Part shown: positions 1 to 10,681 of the stretch, piece after piece
Layout: each line of letters starts with the position of its first letter
How positions within the stretch are numbered: position 1 is the stretch's first letter
Assembly (NCBI GenBank): GCA_038025085.1
Contig: CM076154.1
Coordinates: forward strand, 29,504,501-29,568,500
Source of the DNA: Tetragonia tetragonoides
Lineage: Eukaryota > Streptophyta > Magnoliopsida > Caryophyllales > Aizoaceae
DNA length: 64,000 bases
Reading direction: 5' to 3'
Made by a program: the position numbers and the translations under genes
Notes under the pieces: generated by a model
What the model saw: the letters and a program-made list of their open reading frames with translations, nothing else
Told to the model about the DNA's origin: nothing
Databases searched by the model: none

Positions 1-640
1 ACTTGTTTGGGGGTAAGGATGGCATAGGACTGGGCTTCAACCCATTTGGTAAAATAGTCTATGGCTACTAGGATGTATTCATGTCCTCCCGAGCCTTTCG
101 GGGTGATCTTTCCAATGATGTCTATTCCCCATGCGGAAAATGGCCAAGGATATGTGAAGTTGTGGAGCATCAAGGGTGGCATATGTTGTAGGTTGACATA
201 TATCTAACACTACTTACACTTCTTAACGTAGTCATAAAAATCCTTTTCCATAGTAGTCCAGTAGTATCCCAGTCGTAGAACCTTTCTGGAAAGCATTCGA
301 CCATTCATGTGTGGCCCACACACCCCATTGTGGACCTCTTCCATGATCTCTGCAGCTTCTTCGGCGTTTACACGTCTGAGGTTAACCCCGTTGTGGGATT
401 TCTTGTACAGAACCCCCTTGTATTCTATGCATTGCGCCGCTAATAGACAGATGGCCGGTTGAGCTCTTAGTGGCATATCTTGAGGGTACACTCCTTTGGT
501 GATGTAGCTGAAGACGTCTTGGTACCAAGGATCTTCTTCTATCGGAGCCAAAGTCATTTCCGTGTCGAGGTTGTTGCAAAAAGCTGGTTCACATCCTTTT
601 TCTTGGGGAGTGGCATCGTTGAGGTAGTTCAGCTACTCAA
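1..640 (-). pseudogene. Ty3/Gypsy integrase fragment, element C
   Basis: Minus-strand remnant of a retrotransposon integrase; it continues beyond the left edge. The readable protein begins near 557 and contains the zinc-binding HHCC-type region (residues like EVHNGVCG and GHMNGR-like spacing, ending YDYVKKCK), followed by the start of the catalytic core (AWGIDIIGK, with the first catalytic Asp, then VAIDYFTKWVEA) between about 200 and 1. At about 200-210 two in-frame stop codons separate the zinc-binding part from the core, so this copy is dead. The sequence reads like a near copy of the integrase in element D at 29710-30925. The order zinc finger then core is normal for plant Ty3/Gypsy integrases. 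A pyrimidine-rich tract ending in CAG on the minus strand at about 648-659 could be an old splice acceptor (inference). Confidence 0.85.
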
Positions 641-970
641 ATTCCTGTAAAAGTGAAAATCTGTATTCTTGCTTTGTGAAGTTTACTCACATTACTCAAA
701 TTGATCAGTTGATGATTTGTGCAACTTTGTATTCATTGGATTTGTCAATAGTTAAACAAAGAGAGAAATGAGCAAGAGGAATTTTTATTGATTTGCAAAA
801 GTAGATAAGCACACATAACTTTACAGAAGAGGGTCTCTAATACCCGGCAAAAAGAAACTAGACTTAGAAGGAAAATAAAAGAGGAACACCCCCTATTCAA
901 GACTCAACCTAGAGATTTAGCTAAGACCCTAACTCGACAGGACTCGACTCCTCTAGCTCTTGCAGGTAAC
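641..970 (-). other. Non-coding spacer where PR-RT-RNase H should be (element C)
   Basis: In an autonomous Ty3/Gypsy element roughly 2.5 kb of protease, reverse transcriptase and RNase H would lie between gag and integrase. Here there are only about 330 bases, rich in stops, with no recognisable pol motif. Element D has a matching spacer at 30926-31240 with recognisably the same sequence. The loss was therefore inherited by both copies rather than happening twice. Confidence 0.7.
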
Positions 971-2207
971 TAATCAGTTCCAGGCTTCTTCATCTATGTT
1001 GCCCTCCCTTAGTGGTGGTGGAACTTCTTCTCTGTTGATGACACCTTGGATGTCGTCTTTTAGACGAAGGCAGTCATCTGTATGGTGTCCGAACAGCCAA
1101 TGATACTTGCGATAAGGGCGGTTTTCTCCTGGCTCTGATCTTGCCTCCTCCAAAGGGATGTAAGGCTGAATGTCACCTCTCCATACTAGCGCGTTCATAA
1201 CTGCTTCCATTGGTGCAAAGAAAGGGGTATACTTTTCATGACCATGACGACACCAGTTGACCGTCCAAGTGTATAGTGGCCACATTGTCCCCTGATCAAT
1301 GAAACGCACGACGAGTCTTTTAAACGCCTGCACTGGTTGATGTGATGTCCCTCAGCCGCGCAGTAGGTGCAGCTTAGAAAGGGATTTCCGTCTCTCGGCA
1401 TAAGCTTTGATGTAGGGGTCCTTGGGCGAATATGCCCATACTTGGACATCTTGTGATACAGGAGGTCTTGGCGCCACCAAGTTTCTTCTTTGGTCAAGAT
1501 GACCGTGTTCCTACGTTTGGAGGTGCGCTCTTCTAGAATGTCAACCTTCTCTCTCATCTCCTGTATCTCCTTGATTATACGAGCCAGACTTTCTTGTATT
1601 TGATTTCTGTCATCCACTATTTCATAGCTTTCTATGGAAGGTTCTACTTCATAGGACTTTTGAGAACTCAAAGTGGTCTCCTCATCATGGATGATGTGAG
1701 AGTAATCTTGGAGCTCCTCTATTGCGATGTGATTGATAGCATCTAGGAGGTTGTCGAAACTCCCGGTTTCTTGTCTTGGATGATGTGTCGAAGGGCCCAA
1801 CAATCATTCGTGTCATGCCCTTTCCCTTGGTGGTATTTGCAGTAATGGCCCTCCTTCCAGTGGCAACCCTTAATACTTGGTTCTGGGATGGGACCTATGG
1901 GTCAGAGCATGTCCTTGTCTACCAATCTCTCGAGAGCAATGTTGAGGGTTAGTCCCAATGGAGTGAATTTCCGGGGTACACGGTCTTTCTTGGGCGAGAC
2001 ATTGGAAGAAGATGTATCACGTTTCTTTTCTGGCCCTTGGGGAGAGGGATCAGGCTTCCCTGGAGTCACGGATTTGCGATTTGCAGACGAAGGGACGAAC
2101 ATGGGTGTGTCCCACAACTGCCGTGATTTGATGTTAGTGATGTTAGCTTCCAACTGATCCACTCGGTCAGTCATCTCAACCAGATACTCTTGGACTGTTC
2201 TAATCAT
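971..2207 (-). pseudogene. Gag remnant with several zinc knuckles, element C
   Basis: Broken gag polyprotein read right to left. It starts at about 2207 with a short coiled-coil-like N-terminus (MTDRVDQLEANI), followed by a PLGLTLNIALERL segment. Next comes a variant knuckle, then a charged helical region with ILEERTSKRR. A perfect CX2CX4HX4C knuckle (CTYCAAEGHHINQC) lies at about 1345-1390. Last is a third knuckle-like segment (KYHWLFGHHTDDC) at about 1070-1111, in which the first Cys is Arg. The conserved capsid domain seen in the gags of elements A and B is absent between the N-terminus and the PLGLTL segment. Frame changes separate the pieces, so no intact protein is made. Gag normally packages the element RNA in cytoplasmic particles. 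Confidence 0.75.
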
Positions 2208-3347
2208 GATGTGACTAAGTGGCTTGAATCAAGGATACTCAAGAAGAGGAACGGATCGGGCCCAATCTTTCTCTTCAAAGTCTATCTGAAGAGGAAGCAC
2301 GGAGCGCTTAGTAACAAAAAACATGAGACTTTCATCTAATGAAAAATTGACCCACACATAGAAAACACATTGTCCTAAAAGAAAAGTCCTTAAGCCTAAT
2401 TGCCCAAATATTTCCCTAATATCCGAGGAAAATAAAGTCAATGAACGAAAATAAGAAAAAATAGAAAAGATGAGTATCCTAATTTTATTTTTCTAGACTC
2501 AAAGAAAATGAAAAAAGGGATAAAATAAAAATAAATAAATAAATAAAAATTTCGGTGCCCTCTTTTTTTATTTTTTTTCGATTTTTTTTTTTATTTTTTG
2601 GCATTTTTGATTTTTGCCGTTTTTTTGCTTTTTCGATTTTTTTGATTTTTTGATTTTTTTTGGACCGAATCTGAATTACATCAAAAGAAAAAGAAAATAC
2701 AGAAATAAGAAAAGGGAGAGGGGAAATTGAAAGACTGACTCTTTTTTTTTCTAAAAAGATCCTAGAAATTGTTCATGCCTTTTAGAATAAATCATTGGGA
2801 AAATGATGAGTGTTCATTGAATTTGAATTCTCGCACCATCTTTGGGCACTAGGAACTAGCTAAAAATAAAAGAAAAGACTCCTAGCACGTAAGTACATGT
2901 TGGCATATAATCACGTAATTCATGCATTCAAGCAAGCATTATAACAACGCAGTTTACAGGCAAACATGTGATCAGACAGGCATTACAACGACACATGCAC
3001 AACAAGCAAGCGGATGCACGAATGTGGGTTGAAGGCTTTTGGCTCCTGTGAGGTTACCATGACAAATTACAATTTTCGTTCGGCGGATGGTCGACACATC
3101 GATTGTAATTCTTTTCATCAACAAAAGATTGATGAGTCATGGGTGAGGAAGCGTCGATTTGCACGATAGGACAACTGTATATTCCTTTAGATATACGTGT
3201 TGTCTACGAGTTTTGACACAAACTTCCTCGAGGGTTGATAAGGGTAAAAAGGTTGTGCCAAGGCACATGCAAATGATGCAAAAATATGGAACATGTTATT
3301 AAACAATTAAGCAAACTTGACTTTCGAGTCTCACCCTCTTAAATAAA
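2208..3347 (-). other. 5' leader of element C
   Basis: Non-coding stretch between the primer-binding site and gag. It contains long T/A tracts at about 2560-2660 and sequence closely matching the leader of element A at about 10700-11480 in opposite orientation. No gene is seen in it. Confidence 0.6.
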
Positions 3348-3365
3348 TCCCCAGTGAAGTCGCCA
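3348..3365 (-). promoter_or_regulatory. Primer-binding site, element C
   Basis: The minus strand reads TGGCGACTTCACTGGGGA one base inside the LTR. The same 18 bases lie at the same position in elements A and D. This sequence type is used by Tat/Ogre-like plant elements; the tRNA (I would guess tRNA-Arg) is inferred, not checked. Confidence 0.75.
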
Positions 3366-3366
3366 C

Positions 3367-4653
3367 CGTAAGGACCCGGGATTTTCACCAATCCTTTTGT
3401 TTTCCCCAGAGTGCGTCCTTATAGAAAATTTGTCAGTTGGGGGCTTAGATAAGTTCAAGGGTCCATCGAGTTAGAAAAGCTTTTGAAAAGACTTGAATTG
3501 AATAAAACCATGAAAAAGGTCACAAATCTTCTATCGGCGTTTTATCGAAGGGACAAACCGAAGGGAAAATCCGAAGGGACAACCCAATAGCGCGAAAAGT
3601 GAACTAATCATGTTTTTAGAAAGACTCTCGCTTATATAAAACATATAAGTATCCAAGAATAAAGGGTTCGACAGCGAAGGTTCGAGGTGGGAAGGTGTTA
3701 GGCACCCAACTCGCCCGTTTATGACGGCCTCTACTAACTCAAGTTTGCTTAATAATTTAAAGACATAATTCCCATGCAAAACCGGATTAACAACCTAGAC
3801 TTAAACTATTAATTGGTTCAGCACAAGCATCAAAACATTTATTCTAACCCTTATTTAGACATGCATTTGATTGACAAGTTGAGCAGCACAACGACTATTT
3901 AGACAGTATTTAGGAAGCGATAAAAACGTGACCTAGCATGATATCTACATTATGACTACTAGAAAATAAACAAATAGGCAAACAATTTAATTTGAGCCCT
4001 TAGGAATTTGTACCTGAACTGTAGGCTATATTTGACAAGAATAGTAAAAATAGATCTCAAGTTTTAGAAGAAAGAGGGGGAAGCTCAGGAGTACTCAACT
4101 GAGAATAGAGGTTGCCAACTATAGGCTGTGTGTTTTGAACTGAGGGTGGAGGGTTGTTTACATAGGCGTGGAAAAGTAGGGTTGTACGGTCGAATTTGAG
4201 CTGAAAAATGAGCCGGGCCCGAAGGAAAAGGCAGCGCCCCTAGCGGCGCTGAACTGGGCTGCTAGCAGCCCTGGGACATTTTCCAGGGCCGCTGACGGCT
4301 TTCAGCATCCAGCTGGATGACATCATAATGACGTCATCCAGCCTTTAATTATTTTCCGGGGAATTTCAAATTTTCCGGAAAATACGAAAAGACCGTTTTA
4401 CCCTTGAACGGTAAAAGACGGTTTTACCCTTAAATCGCAACTTGGCGACCGGGGGTCGGAATGAGGCATGACACTTGTCGTTGGAAAGCTCTTGAACGGG
4501 TCTTTTGAATGGAATGGAATAAATGAGTGTTTGGAGGAAAAGCCTGAGACCTTATTTTAATTATTAAAGCAAAATAGCAGTTCAAGCTTAAAAATTACTC
4601 CTTTCATCATCGGGCTTTTGCGGAGAAATGGAGACGCTTTTTTGGCGTCTACA
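3367..4653 (-). repeat. 5' LTR of element C (or LTR shared with element D)
   Basis: Read on the minus strand it begins TGTAGACGCCAAAAAAGCG and ends GGGTCCTTACG, where the final CA has mutated to CG. It aligns over its length with the LTRs of element A (9417-10680) and element D (33691-34860). It contains GC-rich inverted repeats near 4210-4320 and a downstream TATA-type region. No matching target duplication is visible at its outer (right) edge; a different LTR starts 8 bases away. In this orientation it could also be the 3' LTR of element D before the B cluster inserted. Confidence 0.85.
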
Positions 4654-4660
4654 TCAGCGA

Positions 4661-7021
4661 TGCTGAGTAATTCATAACCACATAATTCATCTCAATCTCC
4701 AAAATTAAGTCCACATGTTTAATCAAATAAATTAGTCATGCTTTAAGAAATAAACACAACATGCTTTAAAAGTAAAGACACAACAAACACCAAATAATAA
4801 ATCTCATTATTTATTATTATCCATTAGCCATGTTCAATAGAGAGAAGAGAATCGCATGAATTGTCTAACCAACCGCAGTTGATTCAATAGGATCTTAGTC
4901 CCGTGCACAGTGGCAAAAGAGGGATCAACCGTCCCGGAGTATAGATGACTCCCAAACTACTTCAATGTTCCTTAGTATGCATACCCTCCTTCGACCCTAA
5001 AGTCTACAGAAAGAATTGTTCCGGAGAATCACTCGCCCAATCATCATATATGGATACAAGATTTCCAAACATTGAGGCCATAACCAATGGAACCACTCAA
5101 CGCTACAAGTGACAAATTCTCATTCGCATCCTTCGGTGGGTCCATTACCAAAGAAGTCTTAACTCTCAATTCCATTTAATAAGGTGATCACGTAACAAGT
5201 AATGCACATAACCTTGGCACTCAAGTAACACAATAAGGTTACCAATTTTCGATGGCATTTTACATGCATGGCATCTTGGCCCTAATTCAAAACCACCTAA
5301 TCAATAGTCAAAGTTCATATCAACTTATTGAAGTAACATGCTTCTAACATGATTCACATGCTTACTAACATGATACCAAAAATAGCAATTCCGAGCTATA
5401 TCCAATTGAACAATTATTAACATAATTTTCGTTCAATAACCAATATTAAAACATGCATCTCCTCACATGAATATTAATCAAGTAGACATTGCTATACAAG
5501 TGAATTTCCAACATTATACATGCATTCACTAACATATAAATCTATACGAATTATCACAAGGAAATAAACATCAATTATCCCTTCTTAAATACTCACAAGT
5601 CCAAATATGAATTCACATTCCTAATTCAATACTAGACAAATGAATACAAATCCCAAACAATATGAATTATGACAAAGAGATTACTTAATTCATAGAGACA
5701 TGAATTACCTTTAAGAATAGGCAATCACGATAGTCAAATAACGTAAGCTCCTTACGTTCAAGCGCGGTCAACGGGTCCTAACAAATCCACAATATAACCA
5801 ATAGTCAATACCTTGACTTCTAAACCACTTTATTAAACTTTAAAGATGATTTAGTACCTTTAATTTAATTAATTAAGTTGCTGGAAATTTCAGTTACTCA
5901 TGCATGCTCAAAGTTTCCAAAAACAAATTTGCATAAACCAATTTAGGAAACTTTCCAAAACCCTAAACAAGTCAACTAGTCAAAGCAAGTCAACACCCAA
6001 ACAACATCACCATCTCCACCACCAGCGGGCCCCTCCATCAGCAGACCCGCTGGTGGTTGACCCGACGGCGGCAGCTACTGCCGGCTGCACGGCCAGCGGC
6101 CCGTGCAGCCCGCGGCAGGCGCGGTCGTGCCTTCGGGCACGACCGTGTCTTCTCCTTTTTTTCTTTTTTCTTTTTTTTAAAATCCAATTAACAAAACACT
6201 AATCTAATTAAATCTACCATTATTTCCAGAATTAATTAAATTACAAAGATCCAACCTTTTTCATTCAAACTTGATTCAATTCAATAAAACCACAAACCAA
6301 ACCCTAATCATGATCCTATCATGCAAAATTAGTAGAATCTAACAAACCCTAGATAAAACTAAATGAGGGTTTATCATACAAAAACTAGGGTTCAAGAAAT
6401 CATACTTGAATTGAATAAAAAAGCTTCTAATAAACAAAGGAAACCAATTTAGAACACTTACTTGAAAATTCAAGGGATTAAAACTGAGCAAGATGGATTG
6501 TGAAAAGTGATGAACTTTCTCCTTCTTTTTGCTCTAGGGGTTTCGGTCGTGTGAGGTGAAGAGAGAGAGACGTGAGTTTTTTTTTTTTTTTTTTTTGTTT
6601 TTTTTTTTTTTTTTTTTTGGGCTAAAGAATCAGGTCAGTTTGGAAGCTGAGTGTATTTAGGAACCCAAATACACTCCTTCCTTCACTAAACTTCTTCTTT
6701 CCTAAAACCACTCCTAACTTCCCTCCACTTACCAAATATTTAGGAAACCAAATTTGAAAATAAAATCAGCATATTGGTGCCTATAGCCGAAAATAATGGC
6801 CCAATCCTTGCTCATAATTTTGACCATTACCGAAATTACAGCCCATTAAATTCCTTTTTATTTATTTGGCCCAATTATAATTTAGGTCCAAAACTAAAAC
6901 CCAATATTAATTAGGCACTCAAAAACATTTATGAGCCCAATTAATTATTTTAAATACGAAATCGCATTTTCTTTTTAAGTAATTATTATTCTAAAATGAA
7001 TAAAATTTACGGGGTATTACA
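4661..7021 (-). repeat. Long LTR of a third family (Ty3/Gypsy-like)
   Basis: On the minus strand this begins TGTAATACCCCGTAAATTT and can be read to ...CAGCA, giving about 2.36 kb. A TGTAAyACCCC start and 2-3 kb length are usual for Tekay/Del-type chromoviral LTRs, so that assignment is a family-level guess. A T-rich tract lies at 6570-6618 and a GC-rich hairpin island at 6020-6145. Its right 760 bases recur at 24927-25679. No coding domain is visible. The right flank (TTAAT) is not repeated at the left, so the left end is probably rearranged. Confidence 0.55.
6122..6145. repeat. Perfect hairpin with TTCG loop
   Basis: CGGTCGTGCC and its exact complement GGCACGACCG flank TTCG, giving a 10-bp stem with a loop known to be very stable in RNA (UUCG). 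It closes a run of GC-rich inverted repeats (6020-6145) inside an otherwise AT-rich LTR. Confidence 0.8.
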
Positions 7022-7678
7022 TTAATCCTTAACCTGGGGGCTTTGAGTGTATGAACAATAAGGTCACCATCCATGAGACTAGGTGGAAATCAAAGAGAAA
7101 AGTGTTCAAAGTTCAAAAGTTCAAGAGAAAAAAAAAAAAGAAGAAAAGAAGAAAAAGAGAGAGTTCAAAGGCTCAAAATTCAAGAAAGCAAAAACAAAAA
7201 AGGATCAAGTTTAATCCATCTCTCGAAACATATAATGACCAATAAGCGGAAATTTTTTAGCTAGACCTTAGTCCATCTAAGGTAGCTGGACACAAAGAAC
7301 AATTAAAGACGAGCGCGTATCATATTTCCAACAAAAGCGCTAAGTGATAGGGGCCACGCTCAAACAATGTAGAATACCAGCTAAAGAAAGAACGGTAAAT
7401 TTTTTTGAATTTGGGCTGGCACATTGCGCCGGTGTAAGAAGCAAACTCGGAGTGAATAATTCGCGGACCGCGTATTTCAAGTGTGTGGATTGGGCCTGGT
7501 TCAGCCAACTTGGCTGGACGCAGGTCCATCCAATAATTACTGCAATAAGCACACTGGGGGGCTTTTTGATGGGTTTTTGAGCCTTAATATCCCTTTCTTT
7601 GATAACCTAAACCGAGCCTTACATTACAACCTCAAAAGTCCTCTTAGAGACCTGACACTCAAGACATGTGTAGCCCAC

Positions 7679-7832
7679 TAGGTTAAAAACCCGTAAGGGC
7701 GACCTAGGCAAAAGTTAGGGCATAAAAGTCCAAAAGCCCGGTAGGTCTATTCACTCAATAGCCTGCGCAAAAATTAGGGCAAGCTCGCTGGATCGATCAT
7801 CCAAGATAATGATCCAGGCAAAATTTAGGGCA
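7679..7832 (+). other. Three hairpin modules, each followed by GCAAAAnTTAGGGCA
   Basis: Module 1: TAGGT (7679-7683) pairs with ACCTA (7702-7706), enclosing CCC-GTAA-GGG (7690-7699); it is followed by GGCAAAAGTTAGGGCA. Module 2: AGG-CTATT (7743-7751, one bulged T) pairs with AATAGCCT (7757-7764); it is followed by GCGCAAAAATTAGGGCA. Module 3: CTGGATC (7788-7794) pairs with GATCCAG (7811-7817); it is followed by GGCAAAATTTAGGGCA. The stems differ while the trailing motif is kept. The block recurs at 26337-26490, and one module occurs in element A at 14015-14057. Function is unknown; a role in the element RNA is inference. Confidence 0.55.
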
Positions 7833-8584
7833 TAATAAAAACTAAAATCCATGAACTACGCTTGGCCGAATTCCGCAAGGATACGTAGGCAGCTTCTTAC
7901 GAGGCTCGGTCATACTTAATATTCAATCATCAAACCCTCATGCATCAAAATTTTTAAAATCAACTTGGTTTTCTAAGAATAATCTCAAGTGTTCCTTGGT
8001 CTTCCACTAGAGCTTAGGACTTGGACGTCGATCTTCGAACCCCTATATCTCTATCTCCAATTTTTCTCCTCAAACGTATTGCCTCCATTTCAACCCTTCC
8101 AATTCTAGTCCACAATTCAAAAATTTTTTATCTTTGTCGATCCCTCCTTTCTTTCAATCACCATTTATGTCTAATCTCTCTATCTCGTGCAACATCTTTC
8201 GATACTCGATTATTCAAAGTCCGTGCTCAAGGTTTGATGTTAGTCTAATAAGTGTTTTTCTCCAAACTCTGACATGGTAGAATCAACTGAAGAATACCAC
8301 TCATTCAAGGTGGTGGCCCGTCAATGTTTCTCTATACCACCCATCCAAGGTGGTGGTTCCATTAGTACTTCTATATCGATCAAGGAGATTATTTTTACTC
8401 TGCACCCCCAAGTCTTTTAAAAAGTGATTTTCAAAATTTTCTTTCTATTTCGATGTGCTTTTGTGCTGGGGCTTTGATATCCCCATGTCGAGTTTCAATA
8501 AATGTTCAATGTGTCTTCTAATCGAATGTGTGTTTGCATTGCTATATGTGTGTGTGTTCTTGTGTTTTTCGTGTTCAAATATCA

Positions 8585-9165
8585 TCAGGTGAAGGTTATT
8601 CATCGGCTTCGATTCGACGAGCTTTGTCACCTTCAATATTCAATATTCAATGTTCAATGTTCAATCAAGACGAGGGTTCATCGGCTTCAATCTGGCGAAT
8701 TCCATTAACTTCACTATTCAATATTCAATGTTCAATGTTCTACCAAGACGAGGGTTCATCGGCTTCAATCCGACGAGTTCCGTCAAGTTAAATATTCAAT
8801 ATTCAATGTTCAATCCGGAAGAGTGTTCATCGACATTAATCCGGCGAGTTTTTTCACCTTCAATGTTCAAAGTTCAAGACGAAGGTTTATCGGCTTCAAT
8901 CCGAGGAGTAGCCTCAACTTCAATATTCGATATCCAATATTCAATATTCAATGTTCAATGTTCGATCAAGACGAGGGTTTATCGGCTTCAATCCGGCGAG
9001 TTCCGTCAACTTCAATATTCTAGTTCAATGTTTGATCTAGATGAAGGTTCATCTGCTTCAATCCGGCGAGTTCTGTCAACTTCAATATTCAATGTTCAAT
9101 TGTCAATCCAGAAGAGGGTTCATCAGCTTCAATCCGGTGAGTTCCGACAATTTCAATGTTCAAGA
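8585..9165 (+). repeat. Tandem array in element B 3' region, copy 1
   Basis: About eight units of roughly 65-80 bases built from runs of TTCAATATTCAATGTTCAA followed by a segment like TTCATCGGCTTCAATCCGGC. Units vary in the number of short TTCAAT-type subrepeats. Lack of stop codons makes long open frames in more than one frame; these are not genes. Tandem repeats in the hypervariable 3' untranslated part are known for plant Tat/Ogre elements. Confidence 0.85.
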
Positions 9166-9411
9166 GTATCGGCACTTTCATCGATGGTCTCAAATGTTTG
9201 TTGGCTTTGCATGTTTTCAAAACTTGCATACTTTGACCTTCGCTCTACTCGAGCTCGGCCAAAGTGAGGGCTTCTGTAGACACCAAAACGTGTTACCCCT
9301 TTTAATATGCCCAATGACGATAACCAACATTTAAGAATATGAATTCTATGTCAATGCTCGAGTAACTTGCATCAAACCCTTTCCATTACATACCCCTTTC
9401 TATAAGCTTTC

Positions 9412-9416
9412 CAACG
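9412..9416. repeat. Target-site duplication CAACG, left of element A
   Basis: CAACG directly precedes the TGTAG of element A and is repeated at 21145-21149 directly after its last CA. The uninterrupted copy at about 28083-28087 has a single CAACG. Confidence 0.95.
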
Positions 9417-10680
9417 TGTAGACGCCAAAAAAGCGTCTTCAGATTTCTCCGCAAAAGCCCGATGATGAAAGGAGTAATTTTTAAGCTTGAACTGCTATTT
9501 TTGCTTTAATAGTTAAGATAAGGTCTCAGGTTTTTCCTCCAAACACTCCTTTATTCCATTCCATTCAGAAGCCTCATTCAAGAGCTTTCCAACGACACGT
9601 CTCATGCCTCATTCCGACTCACGGTCGCCAAGTTGCGATTTAAGGGTAAAATCGTCTTTTACCGTTCAGGGGTAAAACGGTCTTTTCATATTTTTTGGAA
9701 CATTTAAAATCCCCCGGAAAATAAAAATGGGTTTGATGACGTCATTATAACGCCATCCAGCTGGCTGCTGACAGCCGTCAGCGGCCGAGACCAGGGCCGC
9801 TAGCGGCGCTGCCTTTTTCCTTCGGGCCCGGCTCATTTTTCAAGCCCGTCTCATTTTCAGCTCCATTTTCGATCGTACAACCCTACTTCCCTCGCCTATA
9901 TAAAAAAATCCTTCACCCTCAGTACAAAAGACATAGCCTACAGTTGGCAACCTCTATTCTCAGTTCTCCTGAGCTTCTCCCTCTTTCTTCTAAAACTTGA
10001 GATCTATTTTTACTATTCTTGTCAAATATAGCCTACACTGCAGGTACAATTTCCTGAGGGCTCAAATTAAATTGATTGCTTAACTGTTTATTTTTCTTGT
10101 AGTCATAATGTAGATATCATGCTAGGACACGTTTTTATCGCTTCCTAAATACTGTCTGCCTAGTCGTTATGCTGCCCAACTTGTCAATCAAATGCATGTC
10201 TAAATAAGGGTCAAAAATAAATATTGTGATGCTTGTGGTGAACCAATTAATAGTCTAAGTTTAGGTTGTTAATCCGGTTTTGTGTGGAAATTATGTCTTT
10301 AAATTATTAAGCAAACTTGAGTTAGTAGAGGCCGTCATAAACGGGCGAGTTGGGTGCCTAACACCTTCCCACCTCGTACCTTCGCCCCCCGAACCCTTTA
10401 TTCTTGGGTACTTATATGTTTTATATCAGCGGGACTCTTTCCAAAAATATGATTAGTTCACTTTTTGTACTATTGGGTCGTCCCTTCGGTTTGTCCCTTC
10501 GATAAAACGTTGATAGCAGATTTGTGACCTCTTTCATGGTTTTTTATTCAATTCAAGTCTTTTCAAAAGCTTTTCTAACTCGATGGTCCCTTGAACTTAT
10601 CTAAGCCCCAACTAACAAATTTTCTATAAGGACGCACTCCATGGAAACAAAAGGATGGGTGAAAATCCCGGGTCCTTACA
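9417..10680 (+). repeat. 5' LTR of element A
   Basis: Runs from TGTAGACGCCAAAAAAGCG to GGGTCCTTACA (TG...CA ends), 1264 bases. A TATA box (CTATATAAA) lies at about 9896-9904 and a GC-rich inverted-repeat segment at 9760-9815 lies upstream of it. It is closely similar to the 3' LTR at 16176-21144 once the CACTA insertion is removed. Confidence 0.93.
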
Positions 10681-10681
10681 G

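Larger units (their letters stand above)
7022..9274 (+). mobile_element. 3' non-coding region of element family B, copy 1
   Basis: This stretch matches 25680-27946 almost throughout and leads directly into an LTR, so it is the downstream internal part of a retrotransposon. It holds a purine-rich tract (7110-7200), a three-hairpin block (7679-7832), a conserved block around GGATACGTAGG (7850-7910), a long tandem array (8585-9165) and a polypurine tract just before 9275. Open frames here are by-products of composition and repeats; I see no retrotransposon protein domain. Its gag-bearing partner sequence lies at 23030-24195. Confidence 0.75.

Noticed and set aside
5900..6202. 100-codon open frame rich in Pro, Ser and Cys
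   Set aside because: Runs through the LTR hairpin island and a T-tract; composition explains it.
7051..7264. Lys/Arg-rich open frames
   Set aside because: Purine-rich tract of the retrotransposon 3' region; the second and third copies differ by indels that do not keep a frame.
8585..9165. Regular repeat spacing resembling a CRISPR array
   Set aside because: Units are degenerate with no unique spacers, lie in a plant retrotransposon and have no cas genes nearby.
8650..9267. 205-codon open frame (and 163 codons at 27323-27814)
   Set aside because: Translation is only the repeating unit; other frames of the same array are open too, and there is no independent start context or domain.
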